Part shown: in pieces, positions 24,809-33,902 of the stretch | Position numbering within the stretch: position 1 is the first letter of the stretch | How the letters are laid out: every line of letters begins with the position of its first letter | Assembly: GCF_004341085.1 (NCBI RefSeq) | Contig: NZ_SLXW01000007.1 | Span: forward strand, 49,951-113,950 | Direction of reading: 5' to 3' | Length of the DNA: 64,000 nt | From: Sphingomonas sp. PP-CE-1G-424 | Lineage (GTDB): Bacteria; Pseudomonadota; Alphaproteobacteria; Sphingomonadales; Sphingomonadaceae | Notes under the pieces: model-generated | Database searches by the model: none | What the model was told of the DNA's origin: nothing | Seen by the model: the letters and a program-made list of their open reading frames with translations, nothing else | Translations under genes and position numbers: made by a program

Positions 24809-26154
24809 TCCGCCACGCGATCGTTCCCGTCTTCCTTCTCGCCTGCCTGCTGCTCGGAGGCGCGAGCGCGGCGGGCTTCACCGCCAACTTCATTCTCCAG
24901 ATCACGAGCCTGCCGCTGATCGGCTGGGCGCTGTGGACGATGCTGCAGGAGCGTCCGTCGGCACAGATTCGCGCGCTACTCGGCCTGCTCGCGATCTTCG
25001 TCTTGATAGCGGTCCTGCAACTCGTGCCCCTGCCGCCCGCGCTGTGGACGCTGCTGCCGGGCCGCGCCCCGGTCGTGGAAGGCTATCGGCTGCTCGGCAT
25101 CCCACTGCCCTGGCTGCCGCTGACGCTGGCCCCCGATATCGCGCCGGCGAGCCTGTTGTGGTTGCTGCCGGCGATCGCCGTGCTGTTAAGCGTAATCGTG
25201 CTCGGCGCGTTTCGCGGTCGCTGGATCGCCGCGACGATCGTCGCGGTCACGCTCGCCTCGGTCGCGCTGGGCGCCTTGCAAGTCATCGGCGGGACCGGCG
25301 CCTATCTCTATGCGATTACCAATTACGGCGTCGCGGTCGGGTTCTTCGCCAACGCCAACCACAATGCGACGCTGTTGCTGGTCTGCATCCCGTTCCTCGC
25401 CGCGCTCCAGGCGACACTGCTGCGGCGCAGCAAATCGCAGCGCAGCGCCTCGGCGGTCCACCTGCTCGTGGGCGCGACCTATGCGGTCATCTTCGTCGGC
25501 CTGCTGATCAATTCCTCGCTCGCGGGGATCGGCCTCAGCGTGCCCGTGGCGCTCGTCTCGTGGCTGACGTTCGGGCGCCGCCGCAGCGCCGTCGTCCAGC
25601 GCGGCCTGATCGTCGCCACCGGGCTGGTCTCGCTGGCGGCCATCGTCACGATCGTCGTCGGTCCGTTCGGCAACAACCTGTTCGGCGCACAGAAGGCCAA
25701 TGCCGAGCTGTCGCGCCAGACCTCGTTCGCGCTCACCTTCCAGGCGGCGCGCGCGTATTTCCCCATCGGCTCGGGCACCGCCAGCTTCCAGCCGGTCTAT
25801 CACATGCAGGAGCCGCTCGCGTCGGTCACGACGACCTTCATGAACCATGCGCATAGTGACTGGCTCGAATTACTCCTCGAAACGGGCGCCGTCGGAATGG
25901 CGTTCGCGGCGCTATTCCTGGCATGGTGGGTAATCCGCCTGCGCGCGATCTGGCGGGTCGAAGAGCCCGATCCGTTCGCCCAGGCCGCGGTCATCGCGAC
26001 CGCCGCGATACTGCTCCACAGCGTCGTCGACTATCCGCTGCGCACTGCCGCGTTATCTGCGGTGTTTGCGGCATGTATCGGCCTCATGTCGGGGGTGCGC
26101 CCCTATACGCAGCGCAGTCGTGCCCCCTCCTCGGCGCGGCATCTGAGCCTGTAG
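24805..26154 (+). CDS. O-antigen ligase/polymerase family membrane protein (Wzy_C)
   Basis: A 449-residue polytopic membrane protein with about ten to twelve hydrophobic segments and a large periplasmic loop containing F-P-I-G-S-G-T-A-S-F-Q-P-V-Y and N-H-A-H-S-D-W-L-E-L-L-L-E-T-G, the characteristic Wzy_C/O-antigen ligase signature. It joins undecaprenyl-linked repeat units or ligates polysaccharide. The ATG overlaps the preceding stop. A second polymerase-like protein (EpsG type) is at 27424, so one may polymerise and the other ligate, or each may serve a different glycan. Confidence 0.85.
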   Translation: MIRHAIVPVFLLACLLLGGASAAGFTANFILQITSLPLIGWALWTMLQERPSAQIRALLGLLAIFVLIAVLQLVPLPPALWTLLPGRAPVVEGYRLLGIPLPWLPLTLAPDIAPASLLWLLPAIAVLLSVIVLGAFRGRWIAATIVAVTLASVALGALQVIGGTGAYLYAITNYGVAVGFFANANHNATLLLVCIPFLAALQATLLRRSKSQRSASAVHLLVGATYAVIFVGLLINSSLAGIGLSVPVALVSWLTFGRRRSAVVQRGLIVATGLVSLAAIVTIVVGPFGNNLFGAQKANAELSRQTSFALTFQAARAYFPIGSGTASFQPVYHMQEPLASVTTTFMNHAHSDWLELLLETGAVGMAFAALFLAWWVIRLRAIWRVEEPDPFAQAAVIATAAILLHSVVDYPLRTAALSAVFAACIGLMSGVRPYTQRSRAPSSARHLSL

Positions 26155-26155
26155 C

Positions 26156-27301
26156 TCAGGGCTGCGCTACCCCGGAGTCGGCAACCGCGCCGGCGGTCAC
26201 CTTGGCGATCGCCTCGAGATACCGCGCTTCGACGACCGACACGTCGAATTCGCGCTCGGCAATCTCCCGACTGCGACGCCCCATCGCCGTCCGCTCAGCA
26301 GGGTCGAGCGCGAGGAAGGCAAGCATCGCGTCGGCCAGCGATCGTGCGTCGCGCACGGTGCACAGGAACGCGTTCTCGCCTGTCCGCGCGATCTCTGTAC
26401 AGCCGGGAACGTCGGTCGCGATCAGCGGCCGCCCCATCGCAGCCGCCTCGAGCAGCGAGCGCGGCATGCCTTCGCGGTACGACGGCAGCACCACAGCTGC
26501 GGCGAGGACCAGATGCGGCCGCACATCGGCAGCCTCGCCGAGATAGCGCAGCGTGCCCTCCTGTCCCCAGCGCTCGACGGTAGCACGATCGATCGCGGTC
26601 CGGTTCTGGACGTCGAGGAAACCGAGCAAATGGAATTCGACGTCGGGCCGGCTGGCGCGGACGATCCGCGCGGCATCGGCGAACTCGACCACGCCCTTGT
26701 CGCGCAGCAGCCGTGCAACCATCAGGAAGACCAGGGGCGCGCCATCCCCTGCCGGTTCGGGAACGAACTGCGCCAGATCGATCCCCGAGCCCGGGAGCAG
26801 CACGGTACGCTCCTGACGGACCAGCCGCTGTTCTACGAACAGATCGCGGTCGTGACGGTTCTGGAAGAAGACGGTGGCCGACCGGGCGAGCGCGGTTCGG
26901 TAGAGCAGCCGCACCACCCGCGTCACCAGGCCGATCTTGATGAACGCGGTGCCGAGGCCGGAAATGTTGTTGATGACCGGAATACCGAGCGCGTGCGCGG
27001 CCAGCGAGCCGTAGACATTGGGCTTGATCGTCCAGCCCAGGAACGCGACCGGGCGCACCTGTTTCAGGATATGGAGATACGCCGCGGCAAGCTTCAGGTC
27101 GCGGACCGGCGAGAGTCCCTTGCTGTCGATCTCGATCGAAAAATACCGGACGCCCAGCGCGACGAGCGCGTCGCTATGCGCGTCACGCGGCGCGATCACG
27201 ACGACGTCATACCCTTCGCGCTGCAGTCTAGCGATCAGGTTGCGACGAAAATTCACGATGTTCCAGGAGGTATTGATCGACAATACGATAGCGCCAGCCA
27301 T
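26156..27301 (-). CDS. Glycosyltransferase, GT4 family
   Basis: A 381-residue retaining GT-B glycosyltransferase. The N-terminal acceptor domain has W-N-I-V-N-F-R-R-N-L and G-W-T-I-K-P-N-V-Y-G. The donor domain has M-V-A-R-L-L-R-D-K-G-V-V-E-F and S-Y-R-E-G-M-P-R-S-L-L-E-A-A-A-M-G-R-P, the GT4 E-x7-E-type nucleotide-sugar site. It resembles PglA/CapM-type GalNAc- or deoxyhexose-transferases in pattern, which would suit HexNAc sugars in this cluster. Stop codons of this gene and the ligase gene are one base apart, tail to tail. Donor sugar not certain. Confidence 0.85.
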   Translation of the reverse strand: MAGAIVLSINTSWNIVNFRRNLIARLQREGYDVVVIAPRDAHSDALVALGVRYFSIEIDSKGLSPVRDLKLAAAYLHILKQVRPVAFLGWTIKPNVYGSLAAHALGIPVINNISGLGTAFIKIGLVTRVVRLLYRTALARSATVFFQNRHDRDLFVEQRLVRQERTVLLPGSGIDLAQFVPEPAGDGAPLVFLMVARLLRDKGVVEFADAARIVRASRPDVEFHLLGFLDVQNRTAIDRATVERWGQEGTLRYLGEAADVRPHLVLAAAVVLPSYREGMPRSLLEAAAMGRPLIATDVPGCTEIARTGENAFLCTVRDARSLADAMLAFLALDPAERTAMGRRSREIAEREFDVSVVEARYLEAIAKVTAGAVADSGVAQP

Positions 27302-27423
27302 GACAGTCGGTTCATCCCTTTCCGGTTATGGCGCAGGCTCTACCGGGTAGACCTGCCAAGCGCGAGCGCTATAGCTGCGTCGGTGGATCGCATGAACTCC
27401 TCTTACATTGTGCCGAGGCGGAC

Positions 27424-28491
27424 GTGACGGCGTATTGGATTTTGTTTGCGATATGGGCGGCCGGTGCGGTTCAATTCGCCCGTCGGCAATATCAGGCGTA
27501 CAATCTCGCATTTTATATTTTTGCTGCCACGCTGACGGCGCTAATGATCGGGCTCCGCTATGATGTCGGCGGCGACTGGTACACCTATCTACACATGTAT
27601 GAGACCATTGCGTTCCAGACGCTCGGCCCCGCACTGACGACCACCGACCCAGGATATGCGCTTTTGAACTGGATGTCCGCTGGCGCGGACTGGGGAATCT
27701 GGTTTCCGAACCTGGGTTGCGGCATCCTGTTCATGGCAGGCCTCGCGCGACTTGCGTGGCGGCAACCCAATCCGTGGCTAGCCGTCTTGGTCGCGGTACC
27801 ATATCTCATAATCGTCGTCGCGATGGGCTATACGCGCCAGGCTGCGGCGATCGGCATCATCTGCTGGGCAGTCGCCGACGCATCGCCGAAGCGGCTGGGT
27901 CGGCTGGTGCTGATGATCGCCTTCGCGGCCCTGTTTCACAAGACTGCGATCCTGTTCCTGCCCATCCTCCTGCTTCCGGTGGTAGTCCGCAGTCCGTTAC
28001 TCGGCATCGTGGGTGCGATCGCATTCGCGCTGCTGTTCAACGTTTTTCTGGGCAGTTCCTCCGACGATCTGATCAACAACTACGTCAACAGCGACTATAA
28101 TTCGCAGGGTGCAGCCATTCGCGTAGCGATGAACGTGATCGCGGCCATTGCTATGCTGCTATTGCGAAATCGGCTCGGGCTGGAAGACTTTGCAAAGAGT
28201 TTTTGGACGAACTGCTCGATCCTATCAATCTTGTCTGTCATCGGCCTATTAGTATTTTCGGCCTCGTCAGGCGTCGATCGTATCGCCCTGTTCCTGATCC
28301 CGTTACAGGTGGTGACGTTCTCGCGTATTCCCTACGTGCTATCGACCACTGGCCGATCGCATTTGTCGGGAGTGCTGGCGGTAATCGGTTACAGTTTTGC
28401 AGTTCAGTTCGTTTGGCTCAATTTTGCCGATAACGCTGAGCTGTGGAAACCGTACGATACAGTGCTTAGGGCAGATGACCTCGGACAATAG
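27424..28491 (+). CDS. EpsG-family membrane protein (Wzy-like polymerase)
   Basis: A 355-residue polytopic membrane protein. Y-D-V-G-G-D-W-Y-T-Y after TM2 and G-Y-T-R-Q-A-A-A-I-G are EpsG-family landmarks, and H-K-T-A-I-L-F-L-P follows. I start at GTG 27424 (CGAGG 6 bases upstream); the frame extends back to 27328 but those residues are not membrane-like. EpsG proteins polymerise repeat units in the periplasm. Together with Wzx at 36003 it makes a Wzx/Wzy pathway. GC content is a little lower than in the flanking genes. Confidence 0.8.
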   Translation: MTAYWILFAIWAAGAVQFARRQYQAYNLAFYIFAATLTALMIGLRYDVGGDWYTYLHMYETIAFQTLGPALTTTDPGYALLNWMSAGADWGIWFPNLGCGILFMAGLARLAWRQPNPWLAVLVAVPYLIIVVAMGYTRQAAAIGIICWAVADASPKRLGRLVLMIAFAALFHKTAILFLPILLLPVVVRSPLLGIVGAIAFALLFNVFLGSSSDDLINNYVNSDYNSQGAAIRVAMNVIAAIAMLLLRNRLGLEDFAKSFWTNCSILSILSVIGLLVFSASSGVDRIALFLIPLQVVTFSRIPYVLSTTGRSHLSGVLAVIGYSFAVQFVWLNFADNAELWKPYDTVLRADDLGQ

Positions 28492-28668
28492 CCGGCTTGA
28501 TCAGACCTCGACGTCGACGCTGTACGTCGGACCCGCCGTCATAAACACCCGTAAATCATTGGGAAGAATATATCGAGAGTTTGGGTCCTACATACGACAT
28601 CGATGACGCGTCGAGATCGGCTGAGCCTGCTCATTGCACTGCCGTGGTGCGGCTGATACTGGCGGCAA

Positions 28669-29136
28669 ATGAATGCTTTTCAACCTGATGACAGCCAAAT
28701 GCCGTCTGTCGAAGTACCATTGCAAGGTACGTCCGACCCGCTGATTCGGCAATTGCCGGTACTGGGCGATCACCGCGGCAGCCTGATCGCGATCGAGGGG
28801 GGGAGCACCGTACCGTTCGACGTGAAACGCATTTACTACATCTTCGGGACGCAGCCGGGAGTGGAGCGGGGGTTTCACGCGCACGTCGCACTGCGCCAGC
28901 TCGCCGTCTGCGTGGCGGGGAGCTGCGAGATGATCCTAGACGACGGGCGGGAAAGAACCACGTATCTGCTCGATCGCCCCGATCGTGGGCTTCTGATCCA
29001 GGCCATGATGTGGCGGGAAATGCGTAACTTCTCTGCGGATGCCGTGCTGCTCGTTCTCGCCGATCATGCCTATGACGAAGCCGATTACATACGCGACTAT
29101 GACCGCTTTCTCGAGACGGTGAACAGCCTGACATGA
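28669..29136 (+). CDS. dTDP-4-oxo-6-deoxyglucose 3,4-ketoisomerase (FdtA/QdtA type)
   Basis: A 155-residue cupin of the WxcM-like/FdtA family. D-H-R-G-S-L-I-A-I-E, V-K-R-I-Y-Y-I-F-G-T, G-F-H-A-H (catalytic His pair) and C-E-M-I-L-D-D-G are the usual blocks, with Y-D-E-A-D-Y-I-R-D-Y near the end. It converts dTDP-4-oxo-6-deoxyglucose, made by RmlA/RmlB encoded at 45-48 kb, into the 3-oxo isomer for transamination. FdtA and QdtA give galacto- and gluco-products respectively; I cannot tell which from sequence. It overlaps the aminotransferase gene by 4 bases. Confidence 0.85.
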   Translation: MNAFQPDDSQMPSVEVPLQGTSDPLIRQLPVLGDHRGSLIAIEGGSTVPFDVKRIYYIFGTQPGVERGFHAHVALRQLAVCVAGSCEMILDDGRERTTYLLDRPDRGLLIQAMMWREMRNFSADAVLLVLADHAYDEADYIRDYDRFLETVNSLT

Positions 29137-30236
29137 CGATCTCCTTTCTCGAATTAAAACCTATCTACGACGAGTTGAAGGACGAGATCGATACCGCGAT
29201 CGCCGAGGTCATGGCCAGCGGCTGGTTCGTGGGCGGCCCCATCTGCACGCGGTTCGAAGAGCGTTTTGCAGATTTCTGCGGTGCCAAGCACTGCGTCGGC
29301 GTAGGCAACGGGCTGGATGCCCTTCACCTAGCGATCCGCGCGCTGAGCATCGGTGCCGGCGACGAGGTCATCATCGCCAGCAATTCGTTCGTAGCGACGG
29401 CGCTGGCCATAACGATGGCTGGCGCTACCCCGATTTTCGTCGAACCGGATCCGATCAGCAGCAATCTTGATCCCTTGCTGATCGAGACGAAGATTACGCC
29501 CCGAACCCGCGCGATAATCCCGACGCACCTATACGGCCAGCCGGCCGATATGGCGCCGATCAAGGACATCGCCGATCGCCATGGCCTGAGACTGATCGAG
29601 GATGCGGCCCAGGCGCATGGTGCGCGATATCGAGGACAGCGCGTCGGCAGTGGATATGGCGATATCGTCTGCTGGAGCTTCTATCCGTCGAAGAATCTCG
29701 GCGCTTTGGGCGACGGCGGAGCGATCACGACCGACGATGCCGACCTCGCCGAACGTATCCGCGTCCTGGGGAATTACGGTTCGCGTCTGCGTTACGTGAA
29801 CGAAGAGCGCGGGGTCAATTCCCGGCTCGATCCGCTTCACGCCGCGGTGCTGGCGGCGAAACTGCCCTATCTCGACGCGTGGAACGCCCGCCGTGCCCAG
29901 GTCGCGGCTCTCTATCTGACCGAGTTGGCGGATTGCCCGATCCAGTTGCCGCATGTGCCCGAATGGGCCGACCCCGTCTGGCATCTGTTCGTCATCCACT
30001 CGCCACACCGCGACGCGATCCGTACCGCCCTGGCGGAGCAGGGAATCGCGACTCAGCTTCACTATCCGATCCCGCCCCATCTGCAGCAGGCCTATACCGA
30101 TCTGGGGCTTGGCGAAGGCAGCTTCCCGATCGCCGAGCGGCTTGCCCGAGAAACGCTGAGCCTGCCGATAGGGCCGCATCTTGCCCTCGACGATGCCAGG
30201 CGAGTTGCCGAGGCTATCAGGAAGTGTGTGATATAA
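29133..30236 (+). CDS. dTDP-3-oxo-6-deoxyhexose aminotransferase (DegT/DnrJ/EryC1, FdtB/QdtB type)
   Basis: A 367-residue PLP-dependent sugar aminotransferase. G-V-G-N-G-L-D-A-L-H-L-A is the phosphate-binding start, L-I-E-D-A-A-Q-A-H-G-A the Asp that holds the PLP ring, and S-F-Y-P-S-K-N-L-G-A-L-G-D-G-G-A-I carries the Schiff-base Lys. N-Y-G-S-R-L-R-Y and R-L-D-P-L-H-A-A complete the family pattern. With the coupled ketoisomerase gene and the acetyltransferase at 32387 it makes a dTDP-3-acetamido-3,6-dideoxyhexose (Fuc3NAc or Qui3NAc). Confidence 0.88.
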   Translation: MTISFLELKPIYDELKDEIDTAIAEVMASGWFVGGPICTRFEERFADFCGAKHCVGVGNGLDALHLAIRALSIGAGDEVIIASNSFVATALAITMAGATPIFVEPDPISSNLDPLLIETKITPRTRAIIPTHLYGQPADMAPIKDIADRHGLRLIEDAAQAHGARYRGQRVGSGYGDIVCWSFYPSKNLGALGDGGAITTDDADLAERIRVLGNYGSRLRYVNEERGVNSRLDPLHAAVLAAKLPYLDAWNARRAQVAALYLTELADCPIQLPHVPEWADPVWHLFVIHSPHRDAIRTALAEQGIATQLHYPIPPHLQQAYTDLGLGEGSFPIAERLARETLSLPIGPHLALDDARRVAEAIRKCVI

Positions 30237-30368
30237 GCCGATCGCTGCCTGATGTGGCGATCTTTTCAATCAATCGCGTGTCCTGTTCACACGGATCAGG
30301 GCACCGCCGGGCGCCAGATACGATACCTATGCGGCATGTTACTCAATGCCATTCCAACAGGATCATCC

Positions 30369-31340
30369 ATGATCAATTCTGAGCACCCTTTGGTCAGTGT
30401 GATCATCCCCGCCTATAATCACGATAAATATGTCGAGCGCGCAATTCGCAGTGTCTTGACCCAGACCTACCGCCACATCGAGTTGATCGTGGTCGATGAT
30501 GGATCAACCGATAATACGCTCGCGGTGATAGAGCAGGTTCGCAGCAAGTCGGAAAAAGACTTCAAGATCATAGCGAAAAAGAATGGCGGCGTATCGTCCG
30601 CACTGAATGCCGGCATAGCCGCTTCGCACGGTGAATATATTGCGATACTGGCGTCGGACGACTGGTTCCTGCCCGAAAAGATCGCGCGGCAAATCGCGAT
30701 GTTCAGCGCGGCAGGTCCGACGACGGGCATGGTCCACGCCAACGGTTTGATTCAGAGCGAGGACGGCGGAGCACCGGTGAATCTGCTTGGCAGCTATCGG
30801 CCCGCCGAAGGTCTGTGTTTCAAGGAACTCGTTGCTCGCGGCGTTACCGCGATCGCCCCAAGTATCATGGTACGGCGATCGGTGGTCGACGAAGTCGGCG
30901 GATTTGACGAAACGCTCGTTGGCGAGGATCTGGATTTCTATGCAGCGGTCGCAGCCCATGGCTACGCGATCGGATTTGATCCGACCCCACAAATCGTGAA
31001 ATCCGCCCGAGCAGACAATCTGGCGACGAGGGTCGAGTTGTTCTTCAACGATCCGTTCATAACGCTTGCCAAATATCGCGACCGTTTCACCGCAGCAGAA
31101 TATCTGGCGATGGAGAACGGTTTTTATGCCGGCATGGGTCGCGCTTCGGCGGGAGTCGGTGAGTTTGCCTTGTCTTGGAAGGCGTATCTGACGCTCTTCC
31201 GCCGACGGCGAAATGCCGCACCCCTTGTGGAATTCGCCGCTCAGAACGCACGATACCTTGTACTTGCCGCCTTACCGCGACCTCTGCGCTCCCGTCTCAG
31301 ACGCGCGCGCGCTGACATTCGTTCTAAAGCCGATAGGTGA
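30369..31340 (+). CDS. Glycosyltransferase, GT2 family
   Basis: A 323-residue inverting GT-A transferase. V-S-V-I-I-P-A-Y-N-H-D opens the nucleotide-binding domain, V-V-D-D-G-S-T-D follows, and L-A-S-D-D is the DxD metal site; G-E-D-L-D-F-Y is the acceptor-side acidic motif. AGGA lies 7 bases before the ATG at 30369, which I prefer to the frame start at 30252. It converges with the next transferase gene with 9 bases between stops. Confidence 0.85.
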   Translation: MINSEHPLVSVIIPAYNHDKYVERAIRSVLTQTYRHIELIVVDDGSTDNTLAVIEQVRSKSEKDFKIIAKKNGGVSSALNAGIAASHGEYIAILASDDWFLPEKIARQIAMFSAAGPTTGMVHANGLIQSEDGGAPVNLLGSYRPAEGLCFKELVARGVTAIAPSIMVRRSVVDEVGGFDETLVGEDLDFYAAVAAHGYAIGFDPTPQIVKSARADNLATRVELFFNDPFITLAKYRDRFTAAEYLAMENGFYAGMGRASAGVGEFALSWKAYLTLFRRRRNAAPLVEFAAQNARYLVLAALPRPLRSRLRRARADIRSKADR

Positions 31341-31349
31341 CAGAGCGGC

Positions 31350-32390
31350 TCACCTAGCTTTCGATGTTTGTCTAAGCTGTTGCAGGCGGGTTCGTGCGAT
31401 CATGGGCAGAACGCGGATTCCGACGGCGCTCTTCATCCATCGGCGACTTGCGAAGCGGAGCGTCATCAGTCGCGACGATGTGCTCAGATCGCTCCATCGG
31501 CCTACGCGATCGAAATAGGCGATATCGCGAGCGATCCGGTTGGATAAGGGGAATACGCCTTCAGCCTGCCGCCCATGCCATCTCCTGAAACTGTCGAGCG
31601 TTGTCCCGAAGGCGGCAGAACGCCGCTGCCATTCACGGTCTGCCCGTTCGATCGCTTCGCGATCGGTCCCGGCTGCGCTCTCGAAATTGGTCAGGGCGCC
31701 CGAATGGCGGCGATATTGGACCAGCACGTCGGGAACATGGGCAATGCGAGCGTCCATCGACGCGAACGCCAACCCGAGCCAGGTATCTTCGAACAAGACC
31801 ATCTCGTCGTTCCGGGGTCGGCCCAGCGCCTTCAAGTGCTCTATGTAGTAGACCGACGAGGCACCGTGAATGTTTATCCCCTTGGTCTCGGGAATATAGT
31901 CCTGCGGAGAAAAGCCTGAATCGTCGAACCGGTAATGATCGTCGATGATCGTGCCGATGTCGTCGATCACCGCATAGTCGGCGAATGCAGCCGCATAGGG
32001 CTGGCGGGACCATGTAGTGGCCATGACTTCGGTGCGCCGGGGCAGCGACACGTCATCCGCCGCGCTGACGATAAGCAAACTGCCCGATGCCAGCTCGGCT
32101 ATGTCCAGGAGGTGATGAAGGACCCCGCGATTGGTCGGGCTACGGCGCACCACAAGGCGATGCGGCCCCTCGTACGTCGCCGCGACCGCCTCCATACGGC
32201 GCATCGTTCCGTCGGACGAACCGTCGTCACTGACGATGATCTCCAGATTCTCGTAGGTCTGGGCAAACGCCGCACGCATCGCGGTTTCGACGAACTGCTC
32301 CTGGTTGAACGCCATGATGCAAAAAGTGAGCAAGGGCGGTTTAGCGATCGCCACGACGCTATCATCCGGCATGGTGCTGGCGCCGGTCAT
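31350..32390 (-). CDS. Glycosyltransferase, GT2 family
   Basis: A 346-residue GT2 protein: L-T-F-C-I-M-A-F-N-Q-E-Q, I-I-V-S-D-D-G-S-S-D-G-T, V-S-A-A-D-D (DxD-like) and V-L-F-E-D-T-W-L-G as the acceptor-site acidic segment. Its start overlaps the stop of the acetyltransferase gene (32387-32390), so the two are coupled. This pairing suggests it may transfer the acetamido sugar made by that enzyme, an inference from position only. Confidence 0.85.
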   Translation of the reverse strand: MTGASTMPDDSVVAIAKPPLLTFCIMAFNQEQFVETAMRAAFAQTYENLEIIVSDDGSSDGTMRRMEAVAATYEGPHRLVVRRSPTNRGVLHHLLDIAELASGSLLIVSAADDVSLPRRTEVMATTWSRQPYAAAFADYAVIDDIGTIIDDHYRFDDSGFSPQDYIPETKGINIHGASSVYYIEHLKALGRPRNDEMVLFEDTWLGLAFASMDARIAHVPDVLVQYRRHSGALTNFESAAGTDREAIERADREWQRRSAAFGTTLDSFRRWHGRQAEGVFPLSNRIARDIAYFDRVGRWSDLSTSSRLMTLRFASRRWMKSAVGIRVLPMIARTRLQQLRQTSKAR

Positions 32391-32905
32391 TGGACGGCCC
32401 GCGCGGGATTACCCACCATCGTCGCTCCCGCCGGCACGTCGCGGGTCACGACGGCCCCCGCGCCGATCATCGCGCCTTTGCCGATACGCACGCCCGGCAA
32501 TATAATCGCACCGGCACCGATGCTAGCCCCCTGCTCGACCACGGTTTGCGCGTAAGCCGTGGGATGCTGCTTGGAACGGGGCCGCTTGTCGTTGGTAAAG
32601 GTGGCATTGGGCCCGCAGAAAACGTCATTCTCCAGCGTTATGCCATCCCAGACATAGACGCCGCACTTCAGTGTCACGCGGTCGCCCAATATCGCGCCGC
32701 CCTCGACCAAAGTATGGGCGTTCAGATTGCAATCTCGACCGATCACGGCGCCGGCCAGGACGACGGAGAACTGCCAGATGCGGGTTCCCTCACCGATGAC
32801 ATCGGACATCACGTTTGCCAAAGGGTGAATCATCTTGGGTATCCGATATGGAGAGAATTGGTGCACGGTCCTGCGGGTGACGCCTACGGAGTACTTAACC
32901 GTCAC
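32387..32905 (-). CDS. Left-handed beta-helix sugar N-acetyltransferase (QdtC/WxcM N-domain type)
   Basis: A 172-residue hexapeptide-repeat acyltransferase. I-G-E-G-T-R-I-W-Q-F, I-G-R-D-C-N-L-N-A-H, G-P-N-A-T-F-T-N-D-K-R-P-R-S-K and V-V-T-R-D-V-P-A-G-A are diagnostic of dTDP-3-amino-sugar acetyltransferases (QdtC, WxcM N-domain). It uses acetyl-CoA on dTDP-3-amino-3,6-dideoxyhexose. The conserved part starts at M-I-H-P-L-A, about 24 residues in, so the true start may be later than 32905. In other bacteria it is often fused or adjacent to the ketoisomerase; here it is 3 kb away on the opposite strand. Confidence 0.85.
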   Translation of the reverse strand: MTVKYSVGVTRRTVHQFSPYRIPKMIHPLANVMSDVIGEGTRIWQFSVVLAGAVIGRDCNLNAHTLVEGGAILGDRVTLKCGVYVWDGITLENDVFCGPNATFTNDKRPRSKQHPTAYAQTVVEQGASIGAGAIILPGVRIGKGAMIGAGAVVTRDVPAGATMVGNPARAVQ

Positions 32906-32915
32906 GCGGTATAGT

Positions 32916-33902
32916 TCACCCTAACTTGCGCAGCCAGACGAAGAGGTTGCGGCGGTCGTGATGCTGAAACCAGGGGCGGATCATCTCCTTTGCAAACGTT
33001 TTCGGTTTGCCGAGATCGACAGCGCCGCGGTGCTGCAAGAAGGCAAACCGATGACGCATGCTGGGCAGGACCGGCTCCAGCCCTGCAGCGGCTGCCATCG
33101 CCTCGATTGCCGGCCGGGAGAAGAGGTTGACATGTTCCAGCGGTTGAACCGGCACGATCGTCGGATAATCGCCGGCATACTCTCCATCACGCAGAAGCTT
33201 TATGAGCGACATCTGGTCCGGGGCGGTCGGCACCGATATCTTCAAGATGCCACCAGTGCGCAGAGCCTGAGCCAGACGCCGGAACATATCGAGCGGTGCA
33301 ATCAGATGCTCGAACACCTGCTCGGTGTTGATGAAATCGAACTGAAGCGTATCGATCTCTTCCAGATCGACGGCCTTCACTCCATGTGAACGCGCGAAAT
33401 CCATGCGCGACTGCGACAGGTCGGATCCGTAGGATTGGCAACCGAGGATCGCTGCTATGCGCGCCCACAATGCCCACCCCATGCCGAAATCCAACGTACG
33501 CAACTCCTGTAGCGGAACGCCCAGATACGACGCGGCGGCCATCACCTCATGCGCATCGCGGGACAGCAGCGGTGCCCGGATATCGCGCCGATACGTATCG
33601 ATTTCCGCTTCCGGATCCTGCGGGTTCTCGACCCAATCGGTATAGAGATCGCGCAGCAGCTCGTCCGAACCGACATTATGCTGATATACCAGATCGCACT
33701 TTGCGCATTGATCAAGTCGGTAGGTCGCGCGTGAAAGCCTTACGGTATCGACGCCGTAATAGGTCCGGACAAACGTACCGATCCCGGCCTGATCAAACCC
33801 GCTTTCGAACAATATCGTGCTGTCCGGGCATTCGCACGCAGGGCAAACCGTCCGAGCCTCAAAATCATATAATGACCGAGAGGGCGTTCCAAATGCTGTC
33901 AT
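32916..33902 (-). CDS. Class I SAM-dependent methyltransferase (sugar or glycan)
   Basis: A 328-residue protein with an N-terminal Cys-rich zinc-type module (V-C-P-A-C-E-C-P and Q-C-A-K-C-D-L-V-Y), then a Rossmann methyltransferase: L-D-F-G-M-G-W-A-L-W, F-I-N-T-E-Q-V-F-E-H-L and L-R-T-G-G-I-L-K-I-S-V-P. This layout is seen in sugar C- or O-methyltransferases. The ATG at 33902 overlaps the stop of the glycosyltransferase gene upstream; the longer frame to 34028 reads inside that gene and is not used. It probably methylates a sugar or caps the glycan. Confidence 0.8.
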   Translation of the reverse strand: MTAFGTPSRSLYDFEARTVCPACECPDSTILFESGFDQAGIGTFVRTYYGVDTVRLSRATYRLDQCAKCDLVYQHNVGSDELLRDLYTDWVENPQDPEAEIDTYRRDIRAPLLSRDAHEVMAAASYLGVPLQELRTLDFGMGWALWARIAAILGCQSYGSDLSQSRMDFARSHGVKAVDLEEIDTLQFDFINTEQVFEHLIAPLDMFRRLAQALRTGGILKISVPTAPDQMSLIKLLRDGEYAGDYPTIVPVQPLEHVNLFSRPAIEAMAAAAGLEPVLPSMRHRFAFLQHRGAVDLGKPKTFAKEMIRPWFQHHDRRNLFVWLRKLG

